NCBI RefSeq assembly: GCF_021228125.1
Contig: NZ_JAJQQS010000005.1
Coordinates: 124,001 to 188,000 of the forward strand
DNA length: 64,000 bases
Reading direction: 5' to 3'
Source: Streptomyces albireticuli
Lineage (GTDB): Bacteria > Actinomycetota > Actinomycetes > Streptomycetales > Streptomycetaceae
Numbering within the stretch: position 1 is the first letter of the stretch; each line of letters begins with the position of its first letter. Below the pieces are notes generated by a model, which had not been told where the DNA came from, did not search any database, and worked only from the letters and a program-made list of their open reading frames with translations. Of the stretch, positions 50,599-61,808 are shown piece by piece. The translations under genes and the position numbers were made by a program.

Positions 50599-50636
50599 CG
50601 AACGCCGCACACCCCCGGCGGGGTGTGCGGCGTTCG
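50599..50636 (-). terminator. Terminator of the aminotransferase gene
   Basis: A perfect 17-bp stem with outer arms CGAACGCCGCAC and GTGCGGCGTTCG and a 4-nt loop CGGC, 27 bp past the stop. It would insulate the cyd promoter from read-through. Confidence 0.85.
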
Positions 50637-50662
50637 CTGCGCGCGGCCGACGGGCCGAAGGC

Positions 50663-51742
50663 TCAGAGCTCCTTGCGGAAGGCCTCCGCCGCCTGGAGGA
50701 AGAGGTCGTTGCCGGCCGTCTCGCCGATGGTCGCGCGGATGCCCTCGCCCGGGAACGGCCGTACGACCACGCCCGCGCGCTCGCACGCCGCCGCGAAGTC
50801 CACCGCCCGCTCCCCCAGCCGCAGCCAGACGAAGTTGGCCTGCGTCTCCGGCACCGTCCAGCCCTGCGCGGTCAGCGCCTCGACCACCCGCGCCCGCTCC
50901 TCGACCAGACCGCTCACCCGCACCCGCAGCGCGTCCTCGCTGCGCAGCGAGGCGATCGCCGCCTCCTGGGCGATGTGGCTCACGCCGAACGGGACGGCCG
51001 TCTTGCGCAGCGCCGCCGCCACCGGCTCATGGGCGACCGCGAAGCCGATCCGCAGCCCCGCCAGGCCGTACGCCTTGGAGAAGGTCCGCAGCACACAGAC
51101 GTTCGGCCGGTCACGGTAGAGGTCGAGCCCGTCCGGGAAATCGGCGTCGCGCACGAACTCGATGTACGCCTCGTCCAGCACCACGAGGATGTCGGACGGC
51201 ACCCGGTCCAGGAAGGACTCCAGCTCCGCCCGGCGCACCACGGTGCCCGTGGGGTTGTTGGGGTTGCAGACGAAGATCAGCCGGGTCCGGTCGGTGATCG
51301 CGGCCAGCATCGCCTCCAGGTCGTGGACCTCGTCCTCGGTCAGCGGGACCTGGACGGGGGTGGCCCCCGAGACCTGGGTGATGATCGGGTACGCCTCGAA
51401 GGACCGCCAGGCGTAGATCACCTCGTCGCCCGGGCCCGCCGTCGCCTGGACCAGCTGCTGGGCCACGCCCACCGAACCCGTGCCGGTGGCGAGGTGCGTG
51501 ACCGGCACGGAGAAGCGCTCCGCCAGCTCGGCCATCAGCCCCGTGCAGGCCATGTCGGGGTAGCGGTTGAGGGTGCCGGCCGCCGCGACCGCCTTCTCCA
51601 GCACGCCGGGCAGCGGCGGGTAGGGGTTCTCGTTGGAGGACAGCTTGTACGCCACCGGGCCCTCGGCGGCGGCAGGCTTGCCGGGCTTGTAGGTCGGCAC
51701 GCCCTCCAGGGCGGCGCGCAGCTTCGGGGTCTTCTCGGTCAC
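50663..51742 (-). CDS. HisC-like class I/II aminotransferase
   Basis: The 359-residue PLP enzyme uses GTG at 51742 ([16 protein letters not shown]) behind GAGGAGG. Motifs are [53 protein letters not shown] and the Schiff-base Lys in [16 protein letters not shown]. It fits histidinol-phosphate aminotransferase and also the aromatic aminotransferase Pat, which share these motifs. It stands apart from a his operon, so a Phe/Tyr transaminase role linked to phenylpyruvate is as likely as histidine synthesis. The adjacent LacI regulator gene is divergent. Confidence 0.87.
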   Translation of the reverse strand: MTEKTPKLRAALEGVPTYKPGKPAAAEGPVAYKLSSNENPYPPLPGVLEKAVAAAGTLNRYPDMACTGLMAELAERFSVPVTHLATGTGSVGVAQQLVQATAGPGDEVIYAWRSFEAYPIITQVSGATPVQVPLTEDEVHDLEAMLAAITDRTRLIFVCNPNNPTGTVVRRAELESFLDRVPSDILVVLDEAYIEFVRDADFPDGLDLYRDRPNVCVLRTFSKAYGLAGLRIGFAVAHEPVAAALRKTAVPFGVSHIAQEAAIASLRSEDALRVRVSGLVEERARVVEALTAQGWTVPETQANFVWLRLGERAVDFAAACERAGVVVRPFPGEGIRATIGETAGNDLFLQAAEAFRKEL

Positions 51743-52118
51743 CGCGGGTCCTCCTCGACATCCCGTGCGCACGACGGCCAGGGACGCACCGCACACGAAT
51801 AGCGGACTTCAATACTGCACACCTTAAGAGGATTCACCGGGGCGGCGTCCAGAGCAGGGGGAGCGCTGGTCGAGATGGCGCGCGCCGGTGGCGAGCGCCG
51901 TGGCGCGCATCACCCATGAAGGTGAGTTGAGACCACTTCGAGACCTGGACCATCCGCGAGACCCGGATATGCCAGAGGCCAACGGTTCACCGTCGATACC
52001 CATAACCCTCTGCGTTTCCATGGTCATTGGGTGGAATTGCGCTTGCAGAAACGTGCCTGTCAACAGCCAAATACGTCGCCCTGCCAATGGACCACCCGAG
52101 CCCTACTATCGGCTCGCC
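51743..52118. promoter_or_regulatory. Divergent spacer between aminotransferase and LacI genes
   Basis: The 376-bp stretch has no convincing gene. It is more AT-rich from 51910 to 52110. GAGACC occurs three times between 51929 and 51964. A TACTAT -10 box (52104-52109) lies 9 bp before the lacI-family ATG, suggesting a leaderless or near-leaderless transcript for that gene. Confidence 0.5.
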
Positions 52119-53216
52119 ATGACAGCAGCAGGGAAGCATCAGGTGAGCCGGTCGACCGGCCGCCGGCTGGGGCGGGCGGGCATCCGGGACGTGGCCGCCG
52201 CCGCCGGGGTTTCGATCACGACCGTCTCCGACGCGCTCAACGGCAAGGGCCGGCTACCGGACGCGACCCGCCGCCATGTCCGCGAGGTCGCCGACCGGCT
52301 GGGCTATCGCCCGTCCGCCGCGGCCCGCACGCTCCGCACGGGCAAATCGGGCCTCATCGGCCTCACCGTGACCACGTACGGGGATGAACCTTTCACCTTC
52401 ACCGAGTTCGCCTACTTCGCCGAGATGGCCAGAGCCGCCACCTCGGCCGCCCTGGCCCGTGGCTACGCCCTGGTCATCCTGCCCGCCACCTCACGCCACG
52501 ACGTGTGGTCCAACGTCGCCCTCGACGGCACCGTCGTGGTCGACCCCTCCGATCATGACCCGGTCGTCTCCGACCTGGTCCGCCAGGGCATCCCGGTCGT
52601 CTCCGACGGCCGGCCCGCCGGCACCCTGCCGGTGACCGCCTGGGTGGACAACGACCACGAGGCCGCCGTCCTCGGCATCCTCGACCACCTCGCCGCGGCC
52701 GGCGCACGCCGCATCGGCCTGCTCACGGGCACCACCACCGACACGTACACCCGGCTCTCCACCCACGCCTACCTGCACTGGTGCGAGCGGGTGGGCCAGG
52801 ACCCGGTCTACGAGAAGTACCCGGCCCACGACCCCTGCGCCGGTGCCGTGGCCGCCGACCGCCTCCTCGCCCGGCCCGACCGGCCCGACGCGGTGTACGG
52901 CCTGTTCGACCCCAACGGCACGGACCTGCTCGCCGCGGCCCGCCGCTACGGCCTGCGCGTCCCCGACGACCTGCTGCTGGTGTGCTGCAGCGAGTCCACG
53001 GTCTACGCCACCACCGAGCCGCCCATCACCACCCTCTCCCTGAAGCCGCGGCGCATCGGCACCGCGGTCGTCCAGCTCCTCATCGACGCCATCGAGGGAC
53101 TCGACACCGGGCGTCCGGTCGAACAGGTGATACCGACCGAACTGATCGTCCGGACTTCCTCGCAGCGCCGCCCGCCACGCGTCACGGTGAGCCCGCCGAG
53201 GGGCCCCGCGATCTGA
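52119..53216 (+). CDS. LacI-family transcriptional regulator
   Basis: The 365-residue protein has an N-terminal HTH (about 18-70) containing IRDVAAAAGVSITTVSDALN and the hinge ADRLGYRPSAAARTLRTGK. A periplasmic-binding-protein-like effector domain (about 80-340) follows, with TVVVDPSDHDPVVSDLVRQG and DAVYGLFDPNGTDLLAAAR. The ligand is probably a sugar or nucleoside but no transport or catabolic genes are adjacent, so its regulon lies elsewhere. No ribosome-binding site precedes the ATG, consistent with leaderless expression from the TACTAT box. It ends with a disordered Arg/Pro-rich tail. Confidence 0.88.
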   Translation: MTAAGKHQVSRSTGRRLGRAGIRDVAAAAGVSITTVSDALNGKGRLPDATRRHVREVADRLGYRPSAAARTLRTGKSGLIGLTVTTYGDEPFTFTEFAYFAEMARAATSAALARGYALVILPATSRHDVWSNVALDGTVVVDPSDHDPVVSDLVRQGIPVVSDGRPAGTLPVTAWVDNDHEAAVLGILDHLAAAGARRIGLLTGTTTDTYTRLSTHAYLHWCERVGQDPVYEKYPAHDPCAGAVAADRLLARPDRPDAVYGLFDPNGTDLLAAARRYGLRVPDDLLLVCCSESTVYATTEPPITTLSLKPRRIGTAVVQLLIDAIEGLDTGRPVEQVIPTELIVRTSSQRRPPRVTVSPPRGPAI

Positions 53217-53525
53217 GACCCACCCGGTGCGCCGCGGTCCGGGCCGTCCCGGACCGGCCCGGGTCAACGCGCCGTTCCGCGCCGCCGTGTCTTTAGCGCG
53301 TCCTTCACCAGGTCGCGCGAAGGGCGCACGGGGCGCGGAGACCAGGGGGCGAACGAGTCAATTGGGGAGAAATAACCGCCGTACGCGCCCTCCCGCACCG
53401 ATTCGCGGCCCCTGGTGCGTCACAAGGCGCGACGGTCATTCCTATGATGGGCGCACGACACCACGGACCGCCGTCGACCAGGCAAGGTCCACAAGGTGCA
53501 CGGCGGCGCGATGGTGGAGGGGTCG
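53217..53525. promoter_or_regulatory. 309-bp spacer ahead of the metallophosphatase gene
   Basis: No gene or clear terminator is seen. A TATGAT hexamer at 53443-53448 could be the -10 of the metallophosphatase gene, 78 bp before its ATG. The matching -35 position reads TCACAA, a poor fit. Confidence 0.35.
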
Positions 53526-54617
53526 ATGACTCAGGGGGCCGGTCAAGGACCCGCGGCACGGCACACGGCGGCGATCCCGCCCTTCCCCGGGTACGCCGCG
53601 CCTCCCCCCATGCCTCCGTACGGTCAGGCCGCCCCCCCGGTGCAGCCGCCGATGGAGGCCCCGGAGGGCTACACCCCGACCGAGCGCGACCTCCCGGTGA
53701 TCGGCCGGCCGGCCGTCCCGGAGGACATGCCGACGGTCGAGCTGACGCCGATCGCCGAGCACCACGCCCATGTCCCGGCGCCACCGCCCGGCCCCGGACC
53801 GCTCTTCGTCGTGGGCGACGTACACGGCTATCTGGACGAGCTGCGGGCCGCGCTCGCCGCCCAGGGGCTCATCGACGCGAACGGCAGCTGGTGCGCGGGC
53901 AACACCCGCCTGTGGTTCCTCGGCGACTTCACCGACCGCGGCCCGGACGGCGTGGGCGTGATCGATCTGGTCATGCGGCTGTCCGCCGAGGCCGCCGCCG
54001 CCGGGGGCTACTGCAAGGCCCTCATGGGCAACCACGAGCTGCTGCTCATCGGCGCCAAGCGGTTCGCCGACACGCCGGTCAACTCCGGCGCCGGCACCGC
54101 CTCCTTCCAGGCGGCCTGGCTGCTCAACGGCGGCCAGCGCACCGACATGGAGCGCCTGGAGGACCACCACCTCCAGTGGATGTCCCGGCTCGACGCCATG
54201 GCGCACGAGGACGGGCACCTGCTGGTCCACTCCGACACCACGGCCTACCTCGACTTCGGCGATTCCATCGAGGACGTGAACGACGCCGTCACCGAGGCCC
54301 TCCAGCGCAACGACCCCGACGAGGTCTGGGACCTCTTCCGGAAGTTCACCAAGCGCTTCGCCTTCCGCGACGAGGCGGGCGCGATGGCCGCCCGCGAGCT
54401 CCTGGACACCTATGGCGGCGGCCGCCTCGTCCACGGACACAGCCCGATTCCGTATCTGCTCGGCGAGGTCGGCACCGAGGAGGCGGACGACGAGGAGCGC
54501 GGCACGCCCGTCATCGACGGTCCTCATCTGTACGCGGACGGGCTCGCCCTGGCCATGGACGGTGGCGTCACGATGGCCGGAAAACTGCTGGTGGTGCAAC
54601 TTCCGCTGACTGCCTGA
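53526..54617 (+). CDS. Calcineurin-like metallophosphatase (PrpA/PP1-type)
   Basis: The 363-residue protein starts at ATG 53526 behind GGAGGGGTCG. The first 95 residues are a Pro/Ala-rich, disordered segment (PPFPGYAAPPPMPPYGQAAP). The metallophosphatase core follows: FVVGDVHGYLDEL (DxH), WFLGDFTDRGPDG (GDxxDR), ALMGNHELLLIG (GNHE), a His in HLLVHSDT and the last HGHSPI. These give a dinuclear metal centre like that of bacterial Ser/Thr phosphatases and ApaH-type hydrolases. The substrate may be a phosphoprotein or a dinucleotide. A single gene, followed after 182 bp by an unrelated membrane protein gene. Confidence 0.88.
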   Translation: MTQGAGQGPAARHTAAIPPFPGYAAPPPMPPYGQAAPPVQPPMEAPEGYTPTERDLPVIGRPAVPEDMPTVELTPIAEHHAHVPAPPPGPGPLFVVGDVHGYLDELRAALAAQGLIDANGSWCAGNTRLWFLGDFTDRGPDGVGVIDLVMRLSAEAAAAGGYCKALMGNHELLLIGAKRFADTPVNSGAGTASFQAAWLLNGGQRTDMERLEDHHLQWMSRLDAMAHEDGHLLVHSDTTAYLDFGDSIEDVNDAVTEALQRNDPDEVWDLFRKFTKRFAFRDEAGAMAARELLDTYGGGRLVHGHSPIPYLLGEVGTEEADDEERGTPVIDGPHLYADGLALAMDGGVTMAGKLLVVQLPLTA

Positions 54618-54799
54618 GGGTTCAGCGGGCAGACGTCCGGGCAGGTAGGGAGTCCACCGGCGCAGGGGCAATTCGGGAAACACACTGTCACCGTGCGCCG
54701 GAACGGCTCTACCATCGGGCTTATCCGTAGCAGGCTCTCCTCCGTTTCCGCCCACTGCCCGGTGCAAGCCGGCAACAAGGCCCTACGGAGCATCGGGGG

Positions 54800-55714
54800 A
54801 TGCACATGAACAGCGCTCCGCACCTGCTGGACGAGGACCGCCCGGAATTCGAGCGGGTACTCGACCAGGCGTTGCGTACCGCCGACCATGACCCGGAACT
54901 GGCCGCCGCGATAGGACAGCGGCTCAACGCGGAACAGCTGCGCGCCATGGCGAGGAGTGCCGTGACCGCCATCTCGGCATGCGCGGCCGTCGAATACCAG
55001 ACCTACGTAAAGGCGCGCGGTGCCCTGCGCGCTCTCTCCGCCAACGCCCGCCCCCAGCCGGTGAGCGCCGGGGGCGCGCACGGCGACGAAGGCGCCCTCG
55101 ATGAGGGTCCGGATTCGGCCACCACAGACCGTGAGCCCATAGGATCCGCGGGCGCGGGTGCGGGCGCGGTCCTCGCCGTGCTCGCCCCGGTGCTCGCCGG
55201 GATCGCCGCCCTGCTCTTCCTCGTGATCGGCTATGTGCTGCGCACGCTCGACACGGAGCCGGCCGTCGCCGATCCGATGGTGACCATCGGCTGGTGGTTC
55301 GCCGGCCTCACCGCCGCCGGGGCGTTCGTCGCCATGGTCGGCATGGTCGTCACCGCTCTGCGCAACGGCGTCGGCGAGGGCAGTGACGCGCGAGGGGTCG
55401 GTCTGACCGAAGAGAGCGAGCGGGCCCATGAGGCCTGGCGCCAGGCCCTGCTCCACCGCGGCATATTGCCCTTTCTACGGGAGGCGCTCGCCGACGCCCC
55501 GCCGGCCCCACCCGCGTCGTCCGCCTCGCCCGCTCCGCCTTCCTCGTTCGTCCCGAGACGACCCGAGAGCCACAGCCGCACTCCGCAGCTGGGCTACTCC
55601 CGTCCCGGTTTCTCCAGCACCGACAGCGAGTCCACCCCCAGCACCCGCCCCAGCTACACCAGTCCCGACTTCACCAGTCCGGACTACGGCGCGGCGCGGG
55701 AGCGGCCCGAGTGA
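54800..55714 (+). CDS. Two-helix membrane protein of unknown function
   Basis: The protein has 304 residues (302 if the second ATG at 54806, with GGGGGA upstream, is used). An N-terminal helical domain (about 1-75) contains EDRPEFERVLDQALRTAD and EYQTYVKARGALRAL. Two membrane helices follow at about 118-145 (AVLAVLAPVLAGIAALLFLVIGYVL) and 160-185. A cytosolic tail is rich in Ser/Pro with TSPDF/TSPDY repeats near the end. No enzymatic motif is seen. Similar proteins seem common in Streptomyces, but I know no function. Expression may start at a TACCAT box near 54709. Confidence 0.7.
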   Translation: MHMNSAPHLLDEDRPEFERVLDQALRTADHDPELAAAIGQRLNAEQLRAMARSAVTAISACAAVEYQTYVKARGALRALSANARPQPVSAGGAHGDEGALDEGPDSATTDREPIGSAGAGAGAVLAVLAPVLAGIAALLFLVIGYVLRTLDTEPAVADPMVTIGWWFAGLTAAGAFVAMVGMVVTALRNGVGEGSDARGVGLTEESERAHEAWRQALLHRGILPFLREALADAPPAPPASSASPAPPSSFVPRRPESHSRTPQLGYSRPGFSSTDSESTPSTRPSYTSPDFTSPDYGAARERPE

Positions 55715-55756
55715 GCGGGACCGCCCGAGCGATCGGGCTGAGTGAACGGGACTGAC

Positions 55757-55793
55757 AGGTGAGAGGCCCCGCGTCCACAGGGGCCTCTCACCT
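55757..55793. terminator. Bidirectional terminator
   Basis: Perfect 14-bp arms AGGTGAGAGGCCCC and GGGGCCTCTCACCT enclose a 9-nt loop, 42 bp after the membrane protein stop and facing the converging TerD gene. Confidence 0.85.
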
Positions 55794-55814
55794 TGCCGTT
55801 CGTCCGGCCGCCCC

Positions 55815-55936
55815 GGTGGGACGGGCGACCTGGTGGACGGGCGACCTGGTGGACGGGCGGCCCGGTGGACGGGCGGCCCGATAGACGGTCGGCCCGGTGG
55901 GCGTGCCGGTAGGTGGCGGTGCCGGTGGGCGGTCGC
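55815..55936. repeat. 16-bp tandem repeat array, about 7-8 units
   Basis: Successive units of the type GGTGGACGGGCGACCT and GGTGGACGGGCGGCCC, decaying toward GGTAGGTGGCGGTGCC, run up to 4 bp from the stop of the TerD-vWA gene. The period is not a multiple of three and no gene runs through it. Confidence 0.85.
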
Positions 55937-55939
55937 CGG

Positions 55940-57361
55940 TCAGATGACGCCCGCACGCCGGGCCGCCACCATCCAGTCCGGGAACTCCGAGAGCAGCCGG
56001 TCGTACAGCTCCGCGTCCGAGACGGAGCCGATGTCGTCGACGGCGAAGAACCCCACATTGTCGACACGGCGGCCCGGCATGGTGTCGAAGCGCTCCAGCA
56101 CCCCGTAGTCGGCCCGCCCCAGCCCCACGAACTGCCAGAAGACGGGCTCCTCGGCCGCGGCCCGCAGCTCGCGCTCGATCTCGGCGTTGCGGTGGACGCC
56201 CCCGTCGGAGAAGAACAGGACCAGCGTGGGATCCGCCGCCGGGTTCTCCCGGACGTACGTACGAACCTCGGAGATCACCTTCTGCTCCTCGTTCTGGATG
56301 CCGACCAGCCGCATGTCGACCTGGCCCTCCAGCAGCCCCTTCCTGGGCTTCTTGGGCCGCCCGAAGAAGCTCAGCTCGCCGACGCGCACATACAGCCGCA
56401 GCCAGTCGGGCAGCTCGCCAAGCCGCAGGTCGGGCAGCCGGGCCGGGTGCGAGGCGAACGCCCACGCCTGCATCTCGCCGTCGTCGTCGAGCTGGGCGGC
56501 GACGGCGGCCATGCGCTCCACCACATCGGCGACGACGCCCTTCGAGTACAGCAGGGCCATCGACCCGGACGCGTCGAGGACGAGGATGACGCGCGCCCGG
56601 GCGCCGGACGCACCGCGCTTGGCGAGGCTGACGGCCACCTGCTCCTTACGGAGGGACAGCCGCTTGCGCATGTCGACGGGGAGCCGCTCCTCGCCCTTGG
56701 TGAGCCGCGGGGCGGAGCCGGGGGTCGGGGGCGGTACGGGCACGGGCGGTACGGGCGTGGGAGCCGCGGGCATGGGCGGTACGGGCGTAGGCGCCGCGGG
56801 AGGTGCCGGCGGGGCGGCCGGCGCCGGCGGCTCGTCGTCGACCGTGATGCCGAAGTCGGTGGCCAGCCCGGCGAGCCCGGCGGCGTACCCCTGCCCCACC
56901 GCGCGGAACTTCCACTGCCCGGCCCGCCGGTACAGCTCGCCGCTGACGAACGCCGTCTCGGCCGTCGCCGTCATCTCGAAGCGCGCGAGCTCGGTGCGCG
57001 TCCCGGCGTCGAGCAGCAGCAGCGTCAGCCCGGCCAGCCCGCCGAACGTCCCGCCGTCGGCGGACGCGCACAGCACGACCCGCTCGACCCCGGGCTCCAG
57101 GCCGCCCAGGTCGACCTCGACGGTGTCGGTGACGGAACCCGCGGCCCGCCGCTTGCCGAGGTGGCGTACGGCGCCGGAGGCGTGCGCGGGCTGGTTGTAG
57201 AAGACGAAGTCGCCGTCGTCGCGCACCCGTCCGGCCCCGGTCAGCAGCAGCGCCGAGGCATCGGCGTCCGGTGCCCCGGGCGCTTCCGTCCAGGTGAGCA
57301 CGGCGTGCACCGCGGAAGCGGCGACCGGCAGGTTGGCGCCCTTACTCATGGATATCGTCAC
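55940..57361 (-). CDS. TerD-domain / vWA-domain fusion (TerF-like stress protein)
   Basis: The 473-residue protein combines a TerD domain (about 1-175; [50 protein letters not shown]) with a von Willebrand A domain (about 245-473). TerD domains bind calcium. The vWA MIDAS is [11 protein letters not shown] (DxSxS), supported by LVLFFSDGG. Between them lies a Pro/Ala repeat linker ([17 protein letters not shown]). Such fusions occur in tellurite/chemical-stress gene sets and may assemble on membranes. The GTG at 57361 gives the typical TerD N-terminus. ATG at 57349 is the alternative. No other ter gene is nearby. Confidence 0.88.
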   Translation of the reverse strand: MTISMSKGANLPVAASAVHAVLTWTEAPGAPDADASALLLTGAGRVRDDGDFVFYNQPAHASGAVRHLGKRRAAGSVTDTVEVDLGGLEPGVERVVLCASADGGTFGGLAGLTLLLLDAGTRTELARFEMTATAETAFVSGELYRRAGQWKFRAVGQGYAAGLAGLATDFGITVDDEPPAPAAPPAPPAAPTPVPPMPAAPTPVPPVPVPPPTPGSAPRLTKGEERLPVDMRKRLSLRKEQVAVSLAKRGASGARARVILVLDASGSMALLYSKGVVADVVERMAAVAAQLDDDGEMQAWAFASHPARLPDLRLGELPDWLRLYVRVGELSFFGRPKKPRKGLLEGQVDMRLVGIQNEEQKVISEVRTYVRENPAADPTLVLFFSDGGVHRNAEIERELRAAAEEPVFWQFVGLGRADYGVLERFDTMPGRRVDNVGFFAVDDIGSVSDAELYDRLLSEFPDWMVAARRAGVI

Positions 57362-57464
57362 GCGGCCAGTGTGCCGAGTGGGGACGGAGTCGCGTAATCC
57401 CGCCGCTGTCGCCGTCGTCCGTCATCCGTCGCCGACCGTCGCCCGCGGCCGTCACCGCCCGCGT

Positions 57465-57495
57465 GGCACCGCCCCGGTGGGTCCGGGGCGGTGCC
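57465..57495 (-). terminator. Terminator of thiC
   Basis: Perfect 13-bp arms GGCACCGCCCCGG and CCGGGGCGGTGCC with a 5-nt loop, 12 bp beyond the thiC stop on the minus strand. Confidence 0.85.
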
Positions 57496-57506
57496 GTCCG
57501 GCCGGC

Positions 57507-59383
<1,877 letters not shown>

Positions 59384-59456
59384 GCGATTGCAAAGGTGAC
59401 ACAACGCTAGCGCTTCCCCCGACCGGAGTGCCAGAGGGGCTTGCGATGATCGGGGC

Positions 59457-60851
59457 GTGACCCCCACGGACCCTCAGCCCCACGCACACGACCACTCGCA
59501 CGACGACACACCCGGCCACACAAACGGCCGCGCACGTGGCCACGCCGGAAACGGCCACAGCCACGGCCACGGCCATTCCCACAGCCATGGACCGCCCTCC
59601 CCCGTCTCCGGCCACCTGCGCAAGGTGATCGCGGCTGTCCTGATCCCCTTCGCCGTCGCGGTGCTCGCCGGACTCGTACTGCTGTGGCCGGGCGGCGCTC
59701 CCCCGCACACGCACAGCGGCCTCGGCGTCGACCAGCACACGGAGTCCGGCCGGGTGGTGAAGATCGAGGAGCAGGACTGTGTGAAGGCGGGCGGGCAGCC
59801 GCAGGGCGGCGGCCCCCAGCAGGGCGGCGGGGGACCGGGCGGTTCCGGCGGCCCGCCGAAACCGCAGGGCCCTTGCGAGAAGTCGGACATCGAGGTCACC
59901 TCGGGCCCCGACAAGGGCCGTCAGTTCACCGAGCTCGTACAGCCGAACGCCTCGCGACGCTACGAGGTCGGCCAGAAGGTCGTGCTCTCCTACGCCCCGA
60001 AGGCGCCGAAGAACCTCCAGTACGCGGTCGCGGACGTGGACCGGACGCTGCCGATGGCCCTGCTCGCCGGGGTGTTCGCGCTCGCGGTGGTCGTGGTCGG
60101 CCGGCTGCGCGGGCTCTTCGCGCTGGCCGCGCTGGTGATCAGCTTCGGGGTGCTGACGCTGTTCATCCTGCCCGCCATCCTCCAGGGCTCGGACCCCCTG
60201 CTGGTGGCCGTGATCGGCGGCAGCGCGATCATGCTGATCGCGCTCTACATGTGCCACGGCCTGAACGCCCGTACGTCCGTGGCGGTCGTCGGCACCCTCA
60301 CCTCGCTGGTGCTGATCGGCCTGCTCGGGTCCCTGTTCACCGACTGGGCGCACCTCACCGGCGACACCGACGACCAGACCGGCCTGGTGCACGGCCTCTA
60401 CCCGGAGATCGGGATCCAGGGCCTGCTGCTCGCGGGCATCATCATCGGCTCGCTGGGTGTGCTGGACGACGTCACCGTGACGCAGACGTCGGCGGTCTGG
60501 GAGCTGAAGGAGGCCGATCCGACGGCGAGTTGGCGCAAGCTCTACGGAGCGGCGATGCGCATCGGCCGGGACCACATCGCGTCGGTGGTCAATACGCTCG
60601 TGCTCGCCTACGCGGGCGCCTCGCTGCCGCTGCTGCTCCTCTTCTCCATCGCGGACAGCGGGATCGGCACGGTCGCGACCAGCGAGATCGTCGCGGAGGA
60701 GATCGTCCGGACGCTCGTCGGCAGCATCGGTCTGGTGGCGTCGGTCCCGGTGACGACCGCGCTGGCGGCGCTCGTCGTAAGCGCCGACCGGCAGCACGCG
60801 GGTACGGCGAAGGCCAGGTCGCGGGGCGGCAGGCGCCGCCGGGCGAAGTGA
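59457..60851 (+). CDS. YibE/F family membrane protein with His-rich N-terminus
   Basis: The 464-residue protein uses GTG at 59457, where no ribosome-binding site is obvious. The first 45 residues are rich in His, Asp and Gly (HAHDHSHDD, GHSHGHGHSHSHG), a likely metal-binding region. One helix (about 57-78) follows, then an extracellular domain with a Gly/Pro/Gln-rich loop. Seven or more C-terminal helices form the YibE_F domain (LDDVTVTQTSAVWEL is a strong family motif). The function is not established. A transport role has been suggested for relatives. It is divergent from thiC, with 73 bp to the riboswitch. The His-rich end hints at Zn, Ni or Co. Confidence 0.82.
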   Translation: MTPTDPQPHAHDHSHDDTPGHTNGRARGHAGNGHSHGHGHSHSHGPPSPVSGHLRKVIAAVLIPFAVAVLAGLVLLWPGGAPPHTHSGLGVDQHTESGRVVKIEEQDCVKAGGQPQGGGPQQGGGGPGGSGGPPKPQGPCEKSDIEVTSGPDKGRQFTELVQPNASRRYEVGQKVVLSYAPKAPKNLQYAVADVDRTLPMALLAGVFALAVVVVGRLRGLFALAALVISFGVLTLFILPAILQGSDPLLVAVIGGSAIMLIALYMCHGLNARTSVAVVGTLTSLVLIGLLGSLFTDWAHLTGDTDDQTGLVHGLYPEIGIQGLLLAGIIIGSLGVLDDVTVTQTSAVWELKEADPTASWRKLYGAAMRIGRDHIASVVNTLVLAYAGASLPLLLLFSIADSGIGTVATSEIVAEEIVRTLVGSIGLVASVPVTTALAALVVSADRQHAGTAKARSRGGRRRRAK

Positions 60852-61361
60852 CCGCGACGGGAACGCGTCCGTAGCCCCGGGGGGGGGGACGGGACCGGAG
60901 GTCGCCGCCACCGTGGCGGCGACCGGGACCGCGGGGTGAGGCCCGAGGCCGCGGCCACCGAGGCGAAGGGCCGGCGGCCGGGGCGGCGGAGGCGCGGGGT
61001 CGGGAGTGCGGGAGGGGCGGGGCCGTCAGGGGGCGGGCGGCGGGCCCGGCGGAGAACCGGGAGGCCGTGGCCGCGCGACAACTGGCCGAAAAGCGGCCGG
61101 GCCTGGCGCGGTGGCCGCGCGCGGGTGCGAGCGCGGCGGGGTCGGGAACGGCCGGGCGAGGTTCACCCGGGCGGGATCGGTCCGGGCAGGGCCGGTCCGG
61201 GTGGGGTAGCACCGGCCGGGATCGGTCCGGGCGGGGTAGCACCGGGCCGGATCGGTCCGGGCGGCATCGGTCCGGGGCAGCGGCTCGGCCCCGTGTGCCG
61301 GGCGGGCGCCCGTCGGGGACGCGTACGAAGGCGAGGACGGCGGCGGCATACGGACGGCCCG
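60852..61361. repeat. 510-bp spacer with G-tract, hairpin and tandem repeats
   Basis: No gene is seen. It contains a run of ten G at 60879-60888, a perfect hairpin at 60900-60924 and repeats at 61172-61280 in which GATCGGTCCGGGC occurs three times and GGGTAGCACCGG twice, spaced about 31 bp. The rest is very GC-rich, low-complexity sequence. Confidence 0.7.
60900..60924 (+). terminator. Hairpin downstream of the YibE/F gene
   Basis: GGTCGCCGCCA and TGGCGGCGACC pair perfectly around a short CCG loop, about 50 bp past the stop. Confidence 0.65.
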
Positions 61362-61808
61362 CTAACCGGCGTTCTGCCCCTCCGTGTTGCCCGCGAGGAT
61401 GTTGTCGAGCGCGGCCGCGAGGTCGTACTCGAAGTCCGCGACCGAGCGCTCCTCGCCGAGGGGCGCGATCCGGTCCGTCCGGTCGAGGAAGGCCACCAGA
61501 GGGGCCGCGCCCGCCCGGAACAGTGCCCCTTCGCAGCCCACTTGCAGCCGGATGAAGACGTCCGAGAGGTGCTCGCCCGAGGCCGGGGAGATGTGCACAT
61601 CCCCTTCGCCGGACGGCTGGCTGAGCCCGTCGAGCAGCAGCTCCCGGGCGAACGCCCAGGTCACCGGCGCGTCACCAGGCAGGTGGAAGGTGAACTTCAC
61701 CGCGTACGGGTCGCTGCTGTCGTAGTCCAGCCCCACCGGAATCCGGAAGGACAGCTCCTCGGAGACGAGGAAGGTCATGATCACTTCTGCCTGAACCGTT
61801 TCACGCAT
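61362..61808 (-). CDS. ssgA: Sporulation and cell division protein SsgA
   Basis: The 148-residue protein closely fits SsgA: MRETVQAEVIMTFLVSEELS, FTFHLPGDAPVTWAFARELL, LDGLSQPSGEGDVHISP, LFRAGAAPLVAFLDRTD and the Asn-Ala-Gly end TEGQNAG. SsgA-like proteins are unique to sporulating actinomycetes. SsgA localises SsgB and, through it, FtsZ at sporulation septa. In S. coelicolor an IclR-type activator gene, ssgR, lies just upstream in the same orientation; here the upstream 417 bp cannot hold it. The start is ATG at 61808. It is more likely ssgA than ssgB because of length and the N-terminal sequence. Confidence 0.93.
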   Translation of the reverse strand: MRETVQAEVIMTFLVSEELSFRIPVGLDYDSSDPYAVKFTFHLPGDAPVTWAFARELLLDGLSQPSGEGDVHISPASGEHLSDVFIRLQVGCEGALFRAGAAPLVAFLDRTDRIAPLGEERSVADFEYDLAAALDNILAGNTEGQNAG

